NCBI GenBank assembly: GCA_039930045.1
Contig: JBDSQB010000008.1
Location: forward strand, 1 to 64,000
Direction of reading: 5' to 3'
DNA from: Chthoniobacterales bacterium
Lineage (GTDB): Bacteria > Verrucomicrobiota > Verrucomicrobiia > Chthoniobacterales > DASVRZ01
Length of the DNA stretch: 64,000 bases
The notes below the pieces were generated by a model. It was not told where the DNA came from and ran no database searches. It saw nothing but the letters and a program-made list of their open reading frames with translations. Position 1 is the first letter of the stretch. The number at the start of each line of letters is the position of its first letter. Positions 17,178-25,778 of this stretch are shown here, piece after piece. The position numbers and the translations under genes are program-made.

Positions 17178-18341
17178 TTAGAGCGTGGAGCAGAATTCCT
17201 CGAACCGGTCCAGGCCCTTTTTGATGATGTCGAGGCTGGTGGCGTAGCTGAGGCGGATGGTGCGGTCGTCGCCAAATGCGAGACCAGGAACGACGGCGAC
17301 GCTCTTTTTGCTGAGGAGGCGGTCGGAGAAATTCTGGGAGCTGAGGCCAAGCTTGCTGATGTTGGCGAGCACGTAGAAAGCGCCCAGTGGCTTGACGGCG
17401 GTGACGCGGTTAATCGCGCTGATGCGGCTGTACATGTAGTTGCGGCGGATGTCGAACTCGTCGCGCATGTCGATGAGCGATTGCTGGTCGCCCTTGAGTG
17501 CGGCGAGCGCGCCTTTCTGGGCGAACGAGCATGGGTTGGAAGTGCTGTGACTTTGAATTGAATCGATAGCCTTCGCGATGGCCTCAGGAGCAGCGAGGTA
17601 GCCAAGTCTCCAGCCGGTCATGGAGTAGGCCTTGGAGAAACCGTTGATGGTGATGGTAAGGTCTTTCGCCTCAGGAGTGACGCTCGCGGTGCTGACAAAT
17701 TCGGTGTCGTCATAGACGAGCTTCTCGTAGATCTCGTCGGAGAGGATGAAGATGTCTTCCTCGGCAGCGACTTCGATGATGCCTTTGAGTTCCTCGCGGG
17801 TGTAGATGGAACCGGTGGGGTTGCCGGGGCTGTTGATGATGACCATCTTCGTGCGCGGGGTCATCGCATTTTCAAATTCCTCGGCAGTCATTTTCCAGCC
17901 GTTTTCTTCACGCGTTTGAACGAAGACGGGCTCGGCTCCGGCGAGGCGGACCATTTCGGGATAGGAAAGCCAGTAGGGCGATGGAATGATGACTTCGTCG
18001 CCGGGCTGGCAGGTGGCGAGAATGGCGTTGTAGCAGCTATGTTTCGCACCGTTGCTGACGATGATCTGGCTCGGCTTGTATTCGAGCTTGTTGTCGGCGA
18101 GGAACTTGTCGGCGATGGCCTGACGCAGTTCGGGAGTGCCCGAGCTCGGGGTGTATTTGGTGAAACCGGATTGCAGGGCTTCGATGGCGGCGGCCTTGAT
18201 GTGGTCGGGGGTGTCGAAGTCGGGTTCACCAGCGGCGAAACCGCAAACGTCGATGCCCTCGGCGCGCATGGCCTTGGCTTTGCTGTCGATGGAGAGCGTG
18301 ATGGAAGGGCTGAGGCTGGTGGCGCGGGTGGCTAGTTGCAT
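17178..18341 (-). CDS. aspC: Aspartate aminotransferase (class I, PLP)
   Basis: A 387-residue cytosolic fold-type I aminotransferase that interconverts aspartate/2-oxoglutarate and oxaloacetate/glutamate. The PLP-binding lysine is Lys237 in SKAYSMTGWRLGY; NSPGNPTG (170-177) and SDEIYE (201-206) supply the pyridine- and phosphate-contacting residues; an Arg near the C-terminus binds the substrate carboxylate (IRLSYATS). Its length and motifs fit the Ib subgroup, some members of which also act on prephenate, so a broader range is possible. It ends at a strong terminator. The next gene upstream (nucleoside diphosphate kinase) is 52 bases away on the same strand; weak linkage is possible. Confidence 0.9.
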   Translation of the reverse strand: MQLATRATSLSPSITLSIDSKAKAMRAEGIDVCGFAAGEPDFDTPDHIKAAAIEALQSGFTKYTPSSGTPELRQAIADKFLADNKLEYKPSQIIVSNGAKHSCYNAILATCQPGDEVIIPSPYWLSYPEMVRLAGAEPVFVQTREENGWKMTAEEFENAMTPRTKMVIINSPGNPTGSIYTREELKGIIEVAAEEDIFILSDEIYEKLVYDDTEFVSTASVTPEAKDLTITINGFSKAYSMTGWRLGYLAAPEAIAKAIDSIQSHSTSNPCSFAQKGALAALKGDQQSLIDMRDEFDIRRNYMYSRISAINRVTAVKPLGAFYVLANISKLGLSSQNFSDRLLSKKSVAVVPGLAFGDDRTIRLSYATSLDIIKKGLDRFEEFCSTL

Positions 18342-18393
18342 AAAAGTCTAAGTGGAATGGGTTTTTGCAGGGTGAAAATCGGGGACCGGATAT

Positions 18394-19563
18394 TTACAGA
18401 CTCCCGTAATGGTTTTCAACCAATGGTTTCAGATTATTTTCCGTCACGCGGACGATGGCCATCTCGCGCTTGGCGTTGTCGGGCGAGTCGGAGGCGTGCG
18501 CGGCGTTGACCATGATGCTCTCGCCAAACTCGCGGCGAATGGAGCCAGTGGGCGCCTTCGACGGGTCGGTCGGCCCGAGGATGTCGCGGATTTTCCGCAC
18601 GGCATCGATGCCTTGATAAACCACGGCGACGCATTTCTCGCTGCCGGGTTGAATTTTCTCCGACTCACTGCATTCGCTGGGCCGGCGACCGGACATGAAT
18701 TTGACCAGGCTCTCCCAATGAATGCGGCCGGAGATCGGGCCGAGGAGGTTGCCGAGGGTGGCTTTGACTTCCGATGGAATGGAGAATCCCAGTTCCTGTT
18801 CGAGGGCGAGCACGGAGCGGTTGGCGACGGGCAGGCGGCTGATTTCCTGCAAAATATCGAGGACCGGCTCGTAGAAACGCTCGGCCTGATCGACGCTCAT
18901 GCGGTGGACTTTGAACGCAATGATGGACAATCCCGATCGCGAAAATAGATCGATCACGCCGCCAGGTCGGGCGTTGGGGAACCGGAAATTATCCGGCTTG
19001 ATGAGAACGAGCGTCTTCTGGACGTTGCTGCCCGGCGGATAGGAAATCGCCTTCTCCAGAACACCGCCATCGGAGTCGGAATACTTGGCCCAGAGCTTCA
19101 AGTTTCGCTCAGCGGAAATAGCATCGGGCGGAGCCAAGGCGGCGGGCTCGAAGTAGGCGACGTGGCCATCGGGATCGAGGACGTAATCGCCGTAAGTGTC
19201 TCGGATCGTCTCGCCGCGAGTGCGCTCGTTGGCGATGTGACCGACGACGTTGCGAATCTTGGAGACGGCATTTTCCCCACGGAAAACCAGCAGCATGACG
19301 CGAGCCGGAACGCCATGGGAGTCGGGTGAAAAATTCTTCTCCACATACGCCCGGATCAAGCCCTGAGTCTCGGCGTGGCGCGGGTCGGGATCGGTGATGA
19401 TGGTCGAGGCGTAGGCTTCGACGAGCTCCTTCGATGGGGCGAACATCCGGCCTCCCACGAGATCGAGTCCGCTTCGGGAAATGGCCCGGGAAATGATGCC
19501 GCCCGTGCGCGATTTGCGGATCGAATGCGGCGTGATGAGGATGTAGGAAAGTTCGTCGGACAT
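18394..19563 (-). CDS. Tandem nucleoside diphosphate kinase with one degenerate domain
   Basis: A 389-residue protein, more than twice the usual ~140-150. Two NDPK-like halves can be aligned: 1-175 (ILITPHSIR, GGIISRAISRSGLDLVGGRM, VMLLVFRGENAVSKIRNVVG, GETIRDTYGDYV) and 182-389 (TLVLIKPDN, GGVIDLFSRSGLSIIAFKV, CVAVVYQGIDAVRKIRDILG). The second half has the catalytic motif NAAHASDS with His356; the first lacks the His and the SDS signature. The active half should transfer gamma-phosphate between nucleoside triphosphates and diphosphates; the first half is probably structural or regulatory. It lies 23 bases downstream of lptB at the end of a long leftward run of genes. Confidence 0.86.
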   Translation of the reverse strand: MSDELSYILITPHSIRKSRTGGIISRAISRSGLDLVGGRMFAPSKELVEAYASTIITDPDPRHAETQGLIRAYVEKNFSPDSHGVPARVMLLVFRGENAVSKIRNVVGHIANERTRGETIRDTYGDYVLDPDGHVAYFEPAALAPPDAISAERNLKLWAKYSDSDGGVLEKAISYPPGSNVQKTLVLIKPDNFRFPNARPGGVIDLFSRSGLSIIAFKVHRMSVDQAERFYEPVLDILQEISRLPVANRSVLALEQELGFSIPSEVKATLGNLLGPISGRIHWESLVKFMSGRRPSECSESEKIQPGSEKCVAVVYQGIDAVRKIRDILGPTDPSKAPTGSIRREFGESIMVNAAHASDSPDNAKREMAIVRVTENNLKPLVENHYGSL

Positions 19564-19586
19564 TGAAAAGAGAAACCTGAAACGTG

Positions 19587-20315
19587 TTACATCTGGAAAC
19601 CTTCGCCCAGATAGAGCTTGCGGCTGACCGGGTCGTTGATGAGGAAGTCCTTGTCCCCTTCCCTGACGACTTTGCCTTCGAAGAGCAGGTAGGCGCGGTC
19701 CACGATGCCGAGGGTTTCACGGACGTTGTGGTCGGTGATGAGAATGCCCAGGCCGCTCGTGCGCAGGCTGGCGATGATCTGCTGCACCTCGGAAACCGCG
19801 ATCGGATCGACGCCGCTGAACGGCTCGTCGAGCATGAGCAGCTTCGGACTCGTCACCAGCGAACGCGCAATGGTCAGTCGGCGTTTTTCACCGCCGGAAA
19901 GGGTGAGCGCGGTGTTTTTCGCGATGTGCTCGATGCCAAATTGCGAAAGCAATTCCTCGCAGCGGGCCTTGCGTTGTTTGCGGCTGAGATCGGTCGTTTC
20001 GAGAATGGCGACGATGTTTTCCTCCACCGTCATTTTGCGAAAAATGGATTCCTCCTGCGGCAGATACCCCATGCCCATGCGCGCGCGGCGATGCATCGGG
20101 AGTTTGGTCACATTCTCGCCCTCGAAAATGACTTGGCCGCCGTCGGGTTTCACAAGACCGACGATCATGTAGAAACTGGTGGTTTTTCCCGCTCCATTTG
20201 GGCCGAGCAGTCCGACGACTTCGCCGGCGCGAACATTCACATCGACCCCATTGACGACGGATCGGCCGCCGTAGATTTTCAGAAGTTTGTCGGTTTGCAG
20301 GAGTGGCGCTGACAT
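19587..20315 (-). CDS. lptB: LPS export ABC transporter ATPase LptB
   Basis: A 242-residue ABC ATPase with Walker A GPNGAGKTT, Q loop YLPQEESIF, signature LSGGEKRRL, Walker B LLMLDEPFSGVDP and switch His in ITDHN. The text MGMGYLPQEESIFRKMTVEENI is characteristic of LptB, which powers lipopolysaccharide extraction from the inner membrane as part of LptB2FG. The start at MSAPLLQTD is preferred; the frame is open for 49 more codons upstream but that sequence is low-complexity. It follows lptA by 73 bases. LptF/G are not in the window. Confidence 0.93.
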   Translation of the reverse strand: MSAPLLQTDKLLKIYGGRSVVNGVDVNVRAGEVVGLLGPNGAGKTTSFYMIVGLVKPDGGQVIFEGENVTKLPMHRRARMGMGYLPQEESIFRKMTVEENIVAILETTDLSRKQRKARCEELLSQFGIEHIAKNTALTLSGGEKRRLTIARSLVTSPKLLMLDEPFSGVDPIAVSEVQQIIASLRTSGLGILITDHNVRETLGIVDRAYLLFEGKVVREGDKDFLINDPVSRKLYLGEGFQM

Positions 20316-20388
20316 CGGGAGAGTCTTTTTCTCCGATGCGCCCGCCTTGGGCAAGGTAAAATCCGGAAAAGAGAAAAAAGCGGGCGTT

Positions 20389-20928
20389 TTACTTCGGCTT
20401 TTTGTCGTCGTCGGACGGCATGATCGTGGTCCGGCTCGGCCCGTCGGTCTGCAGGCGGCCATCCTTGAAAATCGTCATCTTCGTCCGTGGATCGGTGGAA
20501 ATGTGTGTGTTGCCGCCCTGCTGAATCTGCGGGCTGCCGGTGAGAACGATGCGACCGTCGATGGTGGTGTAAATGGCGTGCTCGCCTTTGCCGGTGGATT
20601 TTTGATCCGGACCTCCATTCTTATCTTTCTGGATGGAAACGATGTTGACGTTGCCGTCGGCGTTGGCCTGCTTCATGCCGCCTTCCTCCTTGTTGAGCTG
20701 CACCGTGAGCTTGTCGCAGGTCATGCTGAACTGCGGGTCCTGCACCTGAACATTGCCGACAAAGACGGCCACGTGGTTCTGGTTGTCGAACGTGGCCTCA
20801 GTCGAGGCGGTAACGATGGTCGGGCCCTTGGCCTTGTCATCACCGAAGAGATTCAGGGATTTGTCCTGTGCGGGCAGGTGGCAGGCGGCGGTGCAAAAAA
20901 GAGTGAGGAAAAGGAATTTACGGACCAT
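20389..20928 (-). CDS. lptA: LptA-like periplasmic LPS transport protein (OstA-type)
   Basis: A 179-residue secreted protein with signal peptide MVRKFLFLTLFCTAACHLPAQ. The mature part is a run of beta strands of the OstA type (VTASTEATFDNQNHVAVFVGNVQVQDPQFSMTCDKLTV and AIYTTIDGRIVLTGSPQIQQGG), which in LptA forms the jellyroll bridge that carries LPS across the periplasm. Position between lptC and lptB supports the name. Its ATG lies inside the end of lptC (11-base overlap), implying translational coupling. Confidence 0.82.
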   Translation of the reverse strand: MVRKFLFLTLFCTAACHLPAQDKSLNLFGDDKAKGPTIVTASTEATFDNQNHVAVFVGNVQVQDPQFSMTCDKLTVQLNKEEGGMKQANADGNVNIVSIQKDKNGGPDQKSTGKGEHAIYTTIDGRIVLTGSPQIQQGGNTHISTDPRTKMTIFKDGRLQTDGPSRTTIMPSDDDKKPK

Positions 20929-21487
20929 TGGGTGTGGGTGTGGGTGAAGGCTCCGAAGTCTCGGCTGATCGATTGAAAATTTCCATGCGGATCTTGCTCA
21001 AAACGCGGCCAGCGCGTTTTTTGCTGTCAAACTCCATGCCGACGCCAGTCAGCACGAAATCGTTGCGGCGGACTTCCACGCTGTCGTCGGATTTGATCAC
21101 GCTGCTGGACAGGTCGTAAGTCGCCGTCGGGAAATGCACCAGCATGTCGCGCTGGCCCTTGTCGTCGAAGGTCTCGACTTTCAATGCTTTCATCTCGACC
21201 ACATTGTCCGTGGTGCGATTGGCCGTCTCGGCGTCAAACTGCATCTTCAGCCGTCCCATAAAATCGTAGAACGGCAGGTGCAGACCCTTCACTGGCTGGT
21301 TCAGCGGCACTGCGATATTGATCTTGCCCGCCTGGTTGTCGAGTTGCGCAGCCTTGTCGGCTTTATCGGCTTTATCGGATTTTTCGGATTTGGCCGGCTT
21401 GGGTGAGGTCGCCGGAGTTTCCGCAGGGGCGAGTTGCATCGTAATCAGGCCGAGCGCCAGAACGCCAAACTTAAGACAGCGCCGCAT
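20918..21487 (-). CDS. lptC: LptC-like LPS transport protein
   Basis: A 189-residue protein starting at MRRCLKFGVLALGLITM, whose hydrophobic N-terminus is a signal or membrane anchor. A Lys/Asp/Ala-rich low-complexity linker (PKPAKSEKSDKADKADKAAQ) leads to beta-strand segments (VVEMKALKVETFDDKGQRDMLVHFPTA, DDSVEVRRNDFVLTGVGMEFD) of the LptC/OstA fold. The tail is Pro/Thr-rich. It overlaps kdsA by 17 bases upstream and lptA by 11 downstream, the usual kdsA/lptC/lptA/lptB cluster order. Sequence identity to named LptC is low; the name rests on fold-like pattern and gene order. Confidence 0.75.
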   Translation of the reverse strand: MRRCLKFGVLALGLITMQLAPAETPATSPKPAKSEKSDKADKADKAAQLDNQAGKINIAVPLNQPVKGLHLPFYDFMGRLKMQFDAETANRTTDNVVEMKALKVETFDDKGQRDMLVHFPTATYDLSSSVIKSDDSVEVRRNDFVLTGVGMEFDSKKRAGRVLSKIRMEIFNRSAETSEPSPTPTPNGP

Positions 21488-22283
21488 GGATTTTGAGCAG
21501 GGTGCGAAGGACGCCCGAGAGATCGGCCAGCGGCACTTGATTGGGTCCGTCGGAGAGCGCTTGCGCCGGGTTTTCGTGCGTCTCCATGAAAATGCCATCG
21601 CAGCCAGCGGCCATTGCGGCGCGAGCCAGAACCGGAGCCAGAATGCCGTCGCCGCTGGTTTTGTCGCCACCACCACCGGGACGCTGCACGCTGTGAGTGG
21701 CATCGAAGACGACTGGGTAACCTTGTTCGCGAATCCAGTAAAGCGCACGCATGTCGGCGACGAGATTGTTGTAGCCAAAGGTCGTGCCGCGCTCGGTGAA
21801 GAAGAACTCCGTGCACTCATGCGCCTGCAACTTGTCGCCGATATTCCGAACATCCCACGGAGCGAGAAACTGGCCTTTTTTCACATTCACGGCGCGTCCG
21901 GTTTGCGCAGCGGCCACGATCAAATCGGTCTGGCGGCAGAGAAACGCCGGAATCTGCAGCAGGTCGATAAATTCCGCTGCGATCTCCGCCTCCTCGGGCG
22001 AGTGAATGTCGGTCGTCACTGGCACGCCGTATTCACGGCCGAGGTCGGCGAGCAGGCTGCAACCCTCTTGAATGTCGATCCCGCGATACGAGGAGCCGGA
22101 GGTGCGGTTGGCCTTGTCGTAGCTCGCCTTCAGAATGTAACTCGCGCCCAGTTCGCCGCAGATTTCGGCGATTTGACGAGCCATGCGCCGAAGAAAAACC
22201 TCCGACTCGATGACGCACGGTCCGAGGATGAAAAGCGGAGTGGAGTCGCCGAGGGTGAGTGAACCGATTTGGCAGGGACGCAT
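21471..22283 (-). CDS. kdsA: 3-deoxy-8-phosphooctulonate synthase (KDO-8-P synthase)
   Basis: A 270-residue cytosolic enzyme condensing phosphoenolpyruvate with arabinose 5-phosphate to KDO-8-phosphate for lipid A core assembly. Visible signatures: LGPCVIES at the N-terminus, KASYDKANRTSGSSYRG, PVTTDIHSP, LCRQTDLI, NVKKGQFLAPWD, VFDATHSVQRPGGGGDKTSGD and FMETHENP. The Cys in LGPC and the His/Glu/Asp set suggest the metal-dependent form (Cys within LGPCV), an inference. It is the head of the kdsA-lptC-lptA part, 43 bases after the DUF1844 gene. Confidence 0.95.
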   Translation of the reverse strand: MRPCQIGSLTLGDSTPLFILGPCVIESEVFLRRMARQIAEICGELGASYILKASYDKANRTSGSSYRGIDIQEGCSLLADLGREYGVPVTTDIHSPEEAEIAAEFIDLLQIPAFLCRQTDLIVAAAQTGRAVNVKKGQFLAPWDVRNIGDKLQAHECTEFFFTERGTTFGYNNLVADMRALYWIREQGYPVVFDATHSVQRPGGGGDKTSGDGILAPVLARAAMAAGCDGIFMETHENPAQALSDGPNQVPLADLSGVLRTLLKIHAALS

Positions 22284-22293
22284 GGAGAGGGGA

Positions 22294-22323
22294 AATGACT
22301 AAATCCTAAATCCTAATGACTAA
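22294..22323. repeat. Short repetitive spacer between DUF1844 gene and kdsA
   Basis: The 43-base gap contains TGACTAA, two ATCCTAA units and a second TGACTAA, a small direct-repeat arrangement with spacing of seven bases. No stem or promoter is evident. Confidence 0.4.
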
Positions 22324-22326
22324 GAA

Positions 22327-22731
22327 TTACGAGCCGTAGCTTTTGCTGAAGCGCTTTTTGTCATTGGAGGAAATAGTCGTATCGGTGCTGATGACTGGCG
22401 TCGATTCGATTTTTGGCTCCTCGGCAATTTCCTCTTCACCCTGACCGAACCCGCCGCGCGAGACTTCGAGAAAGGCGAGTTGCAGATTGCTCAGAGCGTT
22501 GTTGATGATCTTTTCTTCGTCCGAAGTCAGGTTTCCACGGGTTTTTTCGCGAACCATTTCCAGCTGGTCGATGAACATCCTGGCGGCTTCGAGGTTCACG
22601 GTCGCCTCGCCCGTTTGCGGATTCGGGATTTGCCCGAGAAACAACGCCGCGTGCTGCGACTGCATCATGACAAATTCGATGAAGCGCTGGGTCATTTCGC
22701 CCATGTTGGAGGATTTTTGGATTTCGGCCAT
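22327..22731 (-). CDS. DUF1844 domain protein
   Basis: A 134-residue, probably soluble protein. Residues ~14-90 match the DUF1844 pattern (FIEFVMMQSQHAALFLGQIPNPQTGEATVNLEAARMFIDQLEMV, then RGNLTSDEEKIINNALSNLQLAFLEV), a helical family of unknown function found in Verrucomicrobiota, Planctomycetota and Deltaproteobacteria. The last 40 residues are acidic and Ser/Thr-rich, probably disordered. It lies 11 bases after the M16 peptidase gene on the same strand and 43 before kdsA, so it belongs to the envelope-related run. Confidence 0.85.
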   Translation of the reverse strand: MAEIQKSSNMGEMTQRFIEFVMMQSQHAALFLGQIPNPQTGEATVNLEAARMFIDQLEMVREKTRGNLTSDEEKIINNALSNLQLAFLEVSRGGFGQGEEEIAEEPKIESTPVISTDTTISSNDKKRFSKSYGS

Positions 22732-22742
22732 AGGTTTGGAGG

Positions 22743-25343
22743 TTAGTTTTTAGGTTGCACGGTGGCAATGACGCGGGGTTTGCCCAGGAAATATTTTTGC
22801 GCGACGCGCTTGGTGTCGTCCAAAGTCACGGCGTTGATGCGTGCCTCAGTGCCGAGGTAATAGTCGTAGCCGAGGTTGTAGAGTTCGTTCAAGGCGCAAC
22901 TGTAGGCGAGCGAATCGTTGCTCTGATTCTGGATTTCCTGCTGCCCGAGCAATTTCTTTTTTGCGCGGTTGAGCTCCGTTTCAGTGAGGCCGTCGTTCGC
23001 CAGTTTGCCGATCTCTTCCAGCATCGCGGTTCGCACTTTTTCCACCTTCAGCGGATCGGTGCCGAGATAGAAGGTAAACACCCCAGGGGCGAGGCCGGTG
23101 AGCTGGCTGGTGCCCACGGAATAGGCGAGACCGAGGTTGTCGCGGATGGTCACAAAAAAACGTGAGCCGAGATCGCTGCTGGCCTCGTCGATGAGGTCGA
23201 GCACCGGTTTGTCAGGGCTGTAAAGATCGACCGACGGATAGCCGATCATGAGAATGGCCTGAGCGCGTTTTTCGTTCTTCTCGACCGACGTTTCGGCGGC
23301 CAGCGGCGCGGGTTTGGGTGGATTCACCAGCGCTGGTTCGCCCTTCGGCAACGAGGCGAGTTGCATTTCAATTAGGCGGCGCACTTCCTCCGCTTTTACG
23401 TCGCCGAAGATGGCGATGACTCCATTTTCTCCGACGCAATACTGGTCGTGATAATCCAACAGGCTCTTTCGATTTTCCGCCGTGACGCTTTCCGGGGTGC
23501 CGCTCGCGGGAATGCCGTAGGGGTGGCTCGGAAACAACGTCGAGCGCAGCAGGTCGCGGGCGACGGCGTTGATTTGCTCCTTCTCCGCTTTTTGCGCGGC
23601 GAGCAGCGATTCTTTTTCACGCGAGATGATCGGCTCCGGGAACGACGGGTTCTTCAACACGTCGGAAAGCAAATCGACGATCAAGGTCAGATCGGCCTTC
23701 GTCGCCTCGACATTGACGGCGAAGGAATTATTCCCCGCATCGCTGGAAATGCTGCCGCCGACAGACTCGATTTCGTTGGCGATTTGCTCGGCGGTGCGGT
23801 TCGTCGTGCCCTTGGTCAGCACGCTGGCAAAAAGTCGGCTAAGTCCTGCGGTTTGCGGTGTTTCGACTAACAATCCGGCCTTGAAAACTGCCGTCGCTGA
23901 TACCAATGGAAGTCGGCTGTCCTCGCGAACGAGCAGTCGCAATCCATTGGAGAGCGTGAACTTCTGGATCGGCTTCGCTTTCGGCGCGGTATCGACGGTG
24001 CTCGCGACCGCCAGACTCCCCGGCGGATTGAGCGAGACGACGGTTTCATTCGTTTCGGTGAGATATTTCTGGGCGACGGCGCGCACTTGATCGGCAGTGA
24101 CGCGATTGATCGCCTCGACGTATTGACGGGAGAAATCCAGATTTCTCGCCACGAGCCAGCTCGAACCCAAATCACTGGCCCGGCCCTTGGTCGTGGTCAG
24201 CCCCCCGATCGTGCTGGCGAGGAATATTTTCTTGGCGCGGTCGAGCTCGACCTGGGTGATGCCGTTTTTCGCAACCTCGGCGAACATCGCCTCGACAGCC
24301 TTCGTTGCCTCGACGCGTTTGCCCGGTTCCGTCGCGGCGGATGCGATCAGCAAACCCGGATACGCTGGCGAATAGACCGAACTGGAAATGGAGAAGACGA
24401 GCCCTTTTTTCTCGCGCAATTCCCGGTAAAGCCGCGCGGTGCGTCCGTCGCCCATGATCGTCGCAAGCACGTCGAGCGCAGGAATGTCGGGATGATCCAA
24501 ACCGGGCACGTGCCAGGCGAGCATGACCCGGCTGAGTTCGGTCGGAAACTCTTGGTGAACCTCACGTTTGCCGAGTTGCGGCGGCTCGGCGGGAATGTAA
24601 ACCGGCGGCAGCGCTGCGCGTGGATAGTCGGCGTAAAACGACTCGAGTTGCGTGTGTATCTGACTCGCATCGACATCGCCGACGACGACGAAAGTCAGAT
24701 TATTCGGCACGTAGCGAGCCTTGTAATAACGCATCACGTCCTCGCGAGTGAGCGTGTTATAGACGCTCATGTGGCCGATCACGGGATAGGCGTAGGGATG
24801 CACCTGATACGCCGTGTCGAAGAGCAGCAGGCTCGTCATCCGATCCGGATTGTCGTAGCCCATGGCAAATTCCCGGCGGATCACCTCCTGCTCCTTGGTG
24901 TATTCCGCCTCGGGCAAGGTCGCATTCACCGAGACATCGGCCAAAATATCGAGCGCCTTCGTCACGCCCGCCTTCGGAACTTCGATCCAATACACCGTGC
25001 GGTCGAACGACGTGTAGGCATTAATGTAACCGCCCTCGTCCTGGACTTCGTTGGCGATTTTACCCGGCGGACGCGTCTTCGTTCCCTTAAAAAGCATGTG
25101 CTCCAAAATGTGCGACATGCCCGCACCGAGCAGTTTGTCCTCGTGAATGCTCCCGGTGTTGCACCAGGCCTGCACGCTGGCCACGGGCGAACTGTGATCC
25201 TCCTCGACGATGATGGTGAGGCCGTTTTGCAGGACCCATTTTTGGACGTTGCGCCCCGGGATGGTGAGCGGTGCGGCGGGACTGACGGTGGACATTTCGG
25301 AGATGGAAAACATGAGCGCGAAGAAAAGGAGAAGGTTTTTCAT
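22743..25343 (-). CDS. M16-family zinc peptidase, two-domain (pitrilysin-like), exported
   Basis: An 866-residue protein with an N-terminal signal peptide. The inverted zinc motif HxxEH is at 78-82 (MSHILEHMLFKGTKTRPPG), with the third ligand expected in the KEQEVIRREF helix about 75 residues later. A second M16-type half (from ~455, KFTLSNGLRLLVREDSRLPLVSATAVFKAG) lacks HxxEH and should be the inactive clamshell partner. Single-chain two-domain forms of this size are commonly periplasmic. Its ATG overlaps the stop of the Minf_1886 gene as ATGA, indicating translational coupling. Confidence 0.92.
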   Translation of the reverse strand: MKNLLLFFALMFSISEMSTVSPAAPLTIPGRNVQKWVLQNGLTIIVEEDHSSPVASVQAWCNTGSIHEDKLLGAGMSHILEHMLFKGTKTRPPGKIANEVQDEGGYINAYTSFDRTVYWIEVPKAGVTKALDILADVSVNATLPEAEYTKEQEVIRREFAMGYDNPDRMTSLLLFDTAYQVHPYAYPVIGHMSVYNTLTREDVMRYYKARYVPNNLTFVVVGDVDASQIHTQLESFYADYPRAALPPVYIPAEPPQLGKREVHQEFPTELSRVMLAWHVPGLDHPDIPALDVLATIMGDGRTARLYRELREKKGLVFSISSSVYSPAYPGLLIASAATEPGKRVEATKAVEAMFAEVAKNGITQVELDRAKKIFLASTIGGLTTTKGRASDLGSSWLVARNLDFSRQYVEAINRVTADQVRAVAQKYLTETNETVVSLNPPGSLAVASTVDTAPKAKPIQKFTLSNGLRLLVREDSRLPLVSATAVFKAGLLVETPQTAGLSRLFASVLTKGTTNRTAEQIANEIESVGGSISSDAGNNSFAVNVEATKADLTLIVDLLSDVLKNPSFPEPIISREKESLLAAQKAEKEQINAVARDLLRSTLFPSHPYGIPASGTPESVTAENRKSLLDYHDQYCVGENGVIAIFGDVKAEEVRRLIEMQLASLPKGEPALVNPPKPAPLAAETSVEKNEKRAQAILMIGYPSVDLYSPDKPVLDLIDEASSDLGSRFFVTIRDNLGLAYSVGTSQLTGLAPGVFTFYLGTDPLKVEKVRTAMLEEIGKLANDGLTETELNRAKKKLLGQQEIQNQSNDSLAYSCALNELYNLGYDYYLGTEARINAVTLDDTKRVAQKYFLGKPRVIATVQPKN

Positions 25344-25768
25344 GCGACGGGACGATCCGGGCTGGCCGATTCCGAGGAGCGTTTCGCCGATGGCAAAAAC
25401 GGCTCAACGAAAGCCACATGGAAGTCGAATCCGTTTTGGAAATCCTCGATCGAGTCCGTCGCATTTTTTCCGAAAACGCCGGCGTGGATGAGGTTGAAAA
25501 CCATCTCGCCCACATCCCCGCAAGTTTTGATGCCCCAATACTCCAGCACGGTCGGCACCATCGGGCCAAACTCGCGCAACGCATAGAGCCGAACGCCGTC
25601 GATCAGCTCGGCGGGAGTCACATGCGAGACCGCGTTGGTGCGGGCCTTGCGCTTTTGTTTCACCGTAAATTCGAGTGCTTCCTTCAGGAAAACATAAGCT
25701 TCGCGGTCGTAGCGGGAGTCGTGTTCGAGGAGTTCGTCGAGAGCTTGGAAGAGTCCGTTTTTAGGCAT
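25340..25768 (-). CDS. Minf_1886 family protein, function unknown
   Basis: A 142-residue protein starting at MPKNGLFQALDELLEHDSRYDREAYVFLKEALEFT. The conserved core HVTPAELIDGVRLYALREFGPMVPTVLEYWGI and DVGEMVFNLI identify the Minf_1886 family, named from Methylacidiphilum and, as I recall, common in the Planctomycetota/Verrucomicrobiota group. No catalytic motif is evident, and it is predicted cytosolic. It lies 10 bases after a tiny membrane-protein gene and shares an ATGA overlap with the M16 peptidase. Use of a more upstream ATG (10 codons) is possible but not supported by the family's start. Confidence 0.85.
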   Translation of the reverse strand: MPKNGLFQALDELLEHDSRYDREAYVFLKEALEFTVKQKRKARTNAVSHVTPAELIDGVRLYALREFGPMVPTVLEYWGIKTCGDVGEMVFNLIHAGVFGKNATDSIEDFQNGFDFHVAFVEPFLPSAKRSSESASPDRPVA

Positions 25769-25778
25769 GGAATGAGGT

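Noticed and set aside
20316-20388. Terminator between lptA and lptB
   Set aside because: CGCCCGC and GCGGGCG could pair but are separated by about 40 bases and the T run is on the wrong side of the stem for the minus-strand transcript.
24087-25586. Open frame of 499 codons on the plus strand
   Set aside because: Antisense to the M16 peptidase and its upstream neighbour; no motif.
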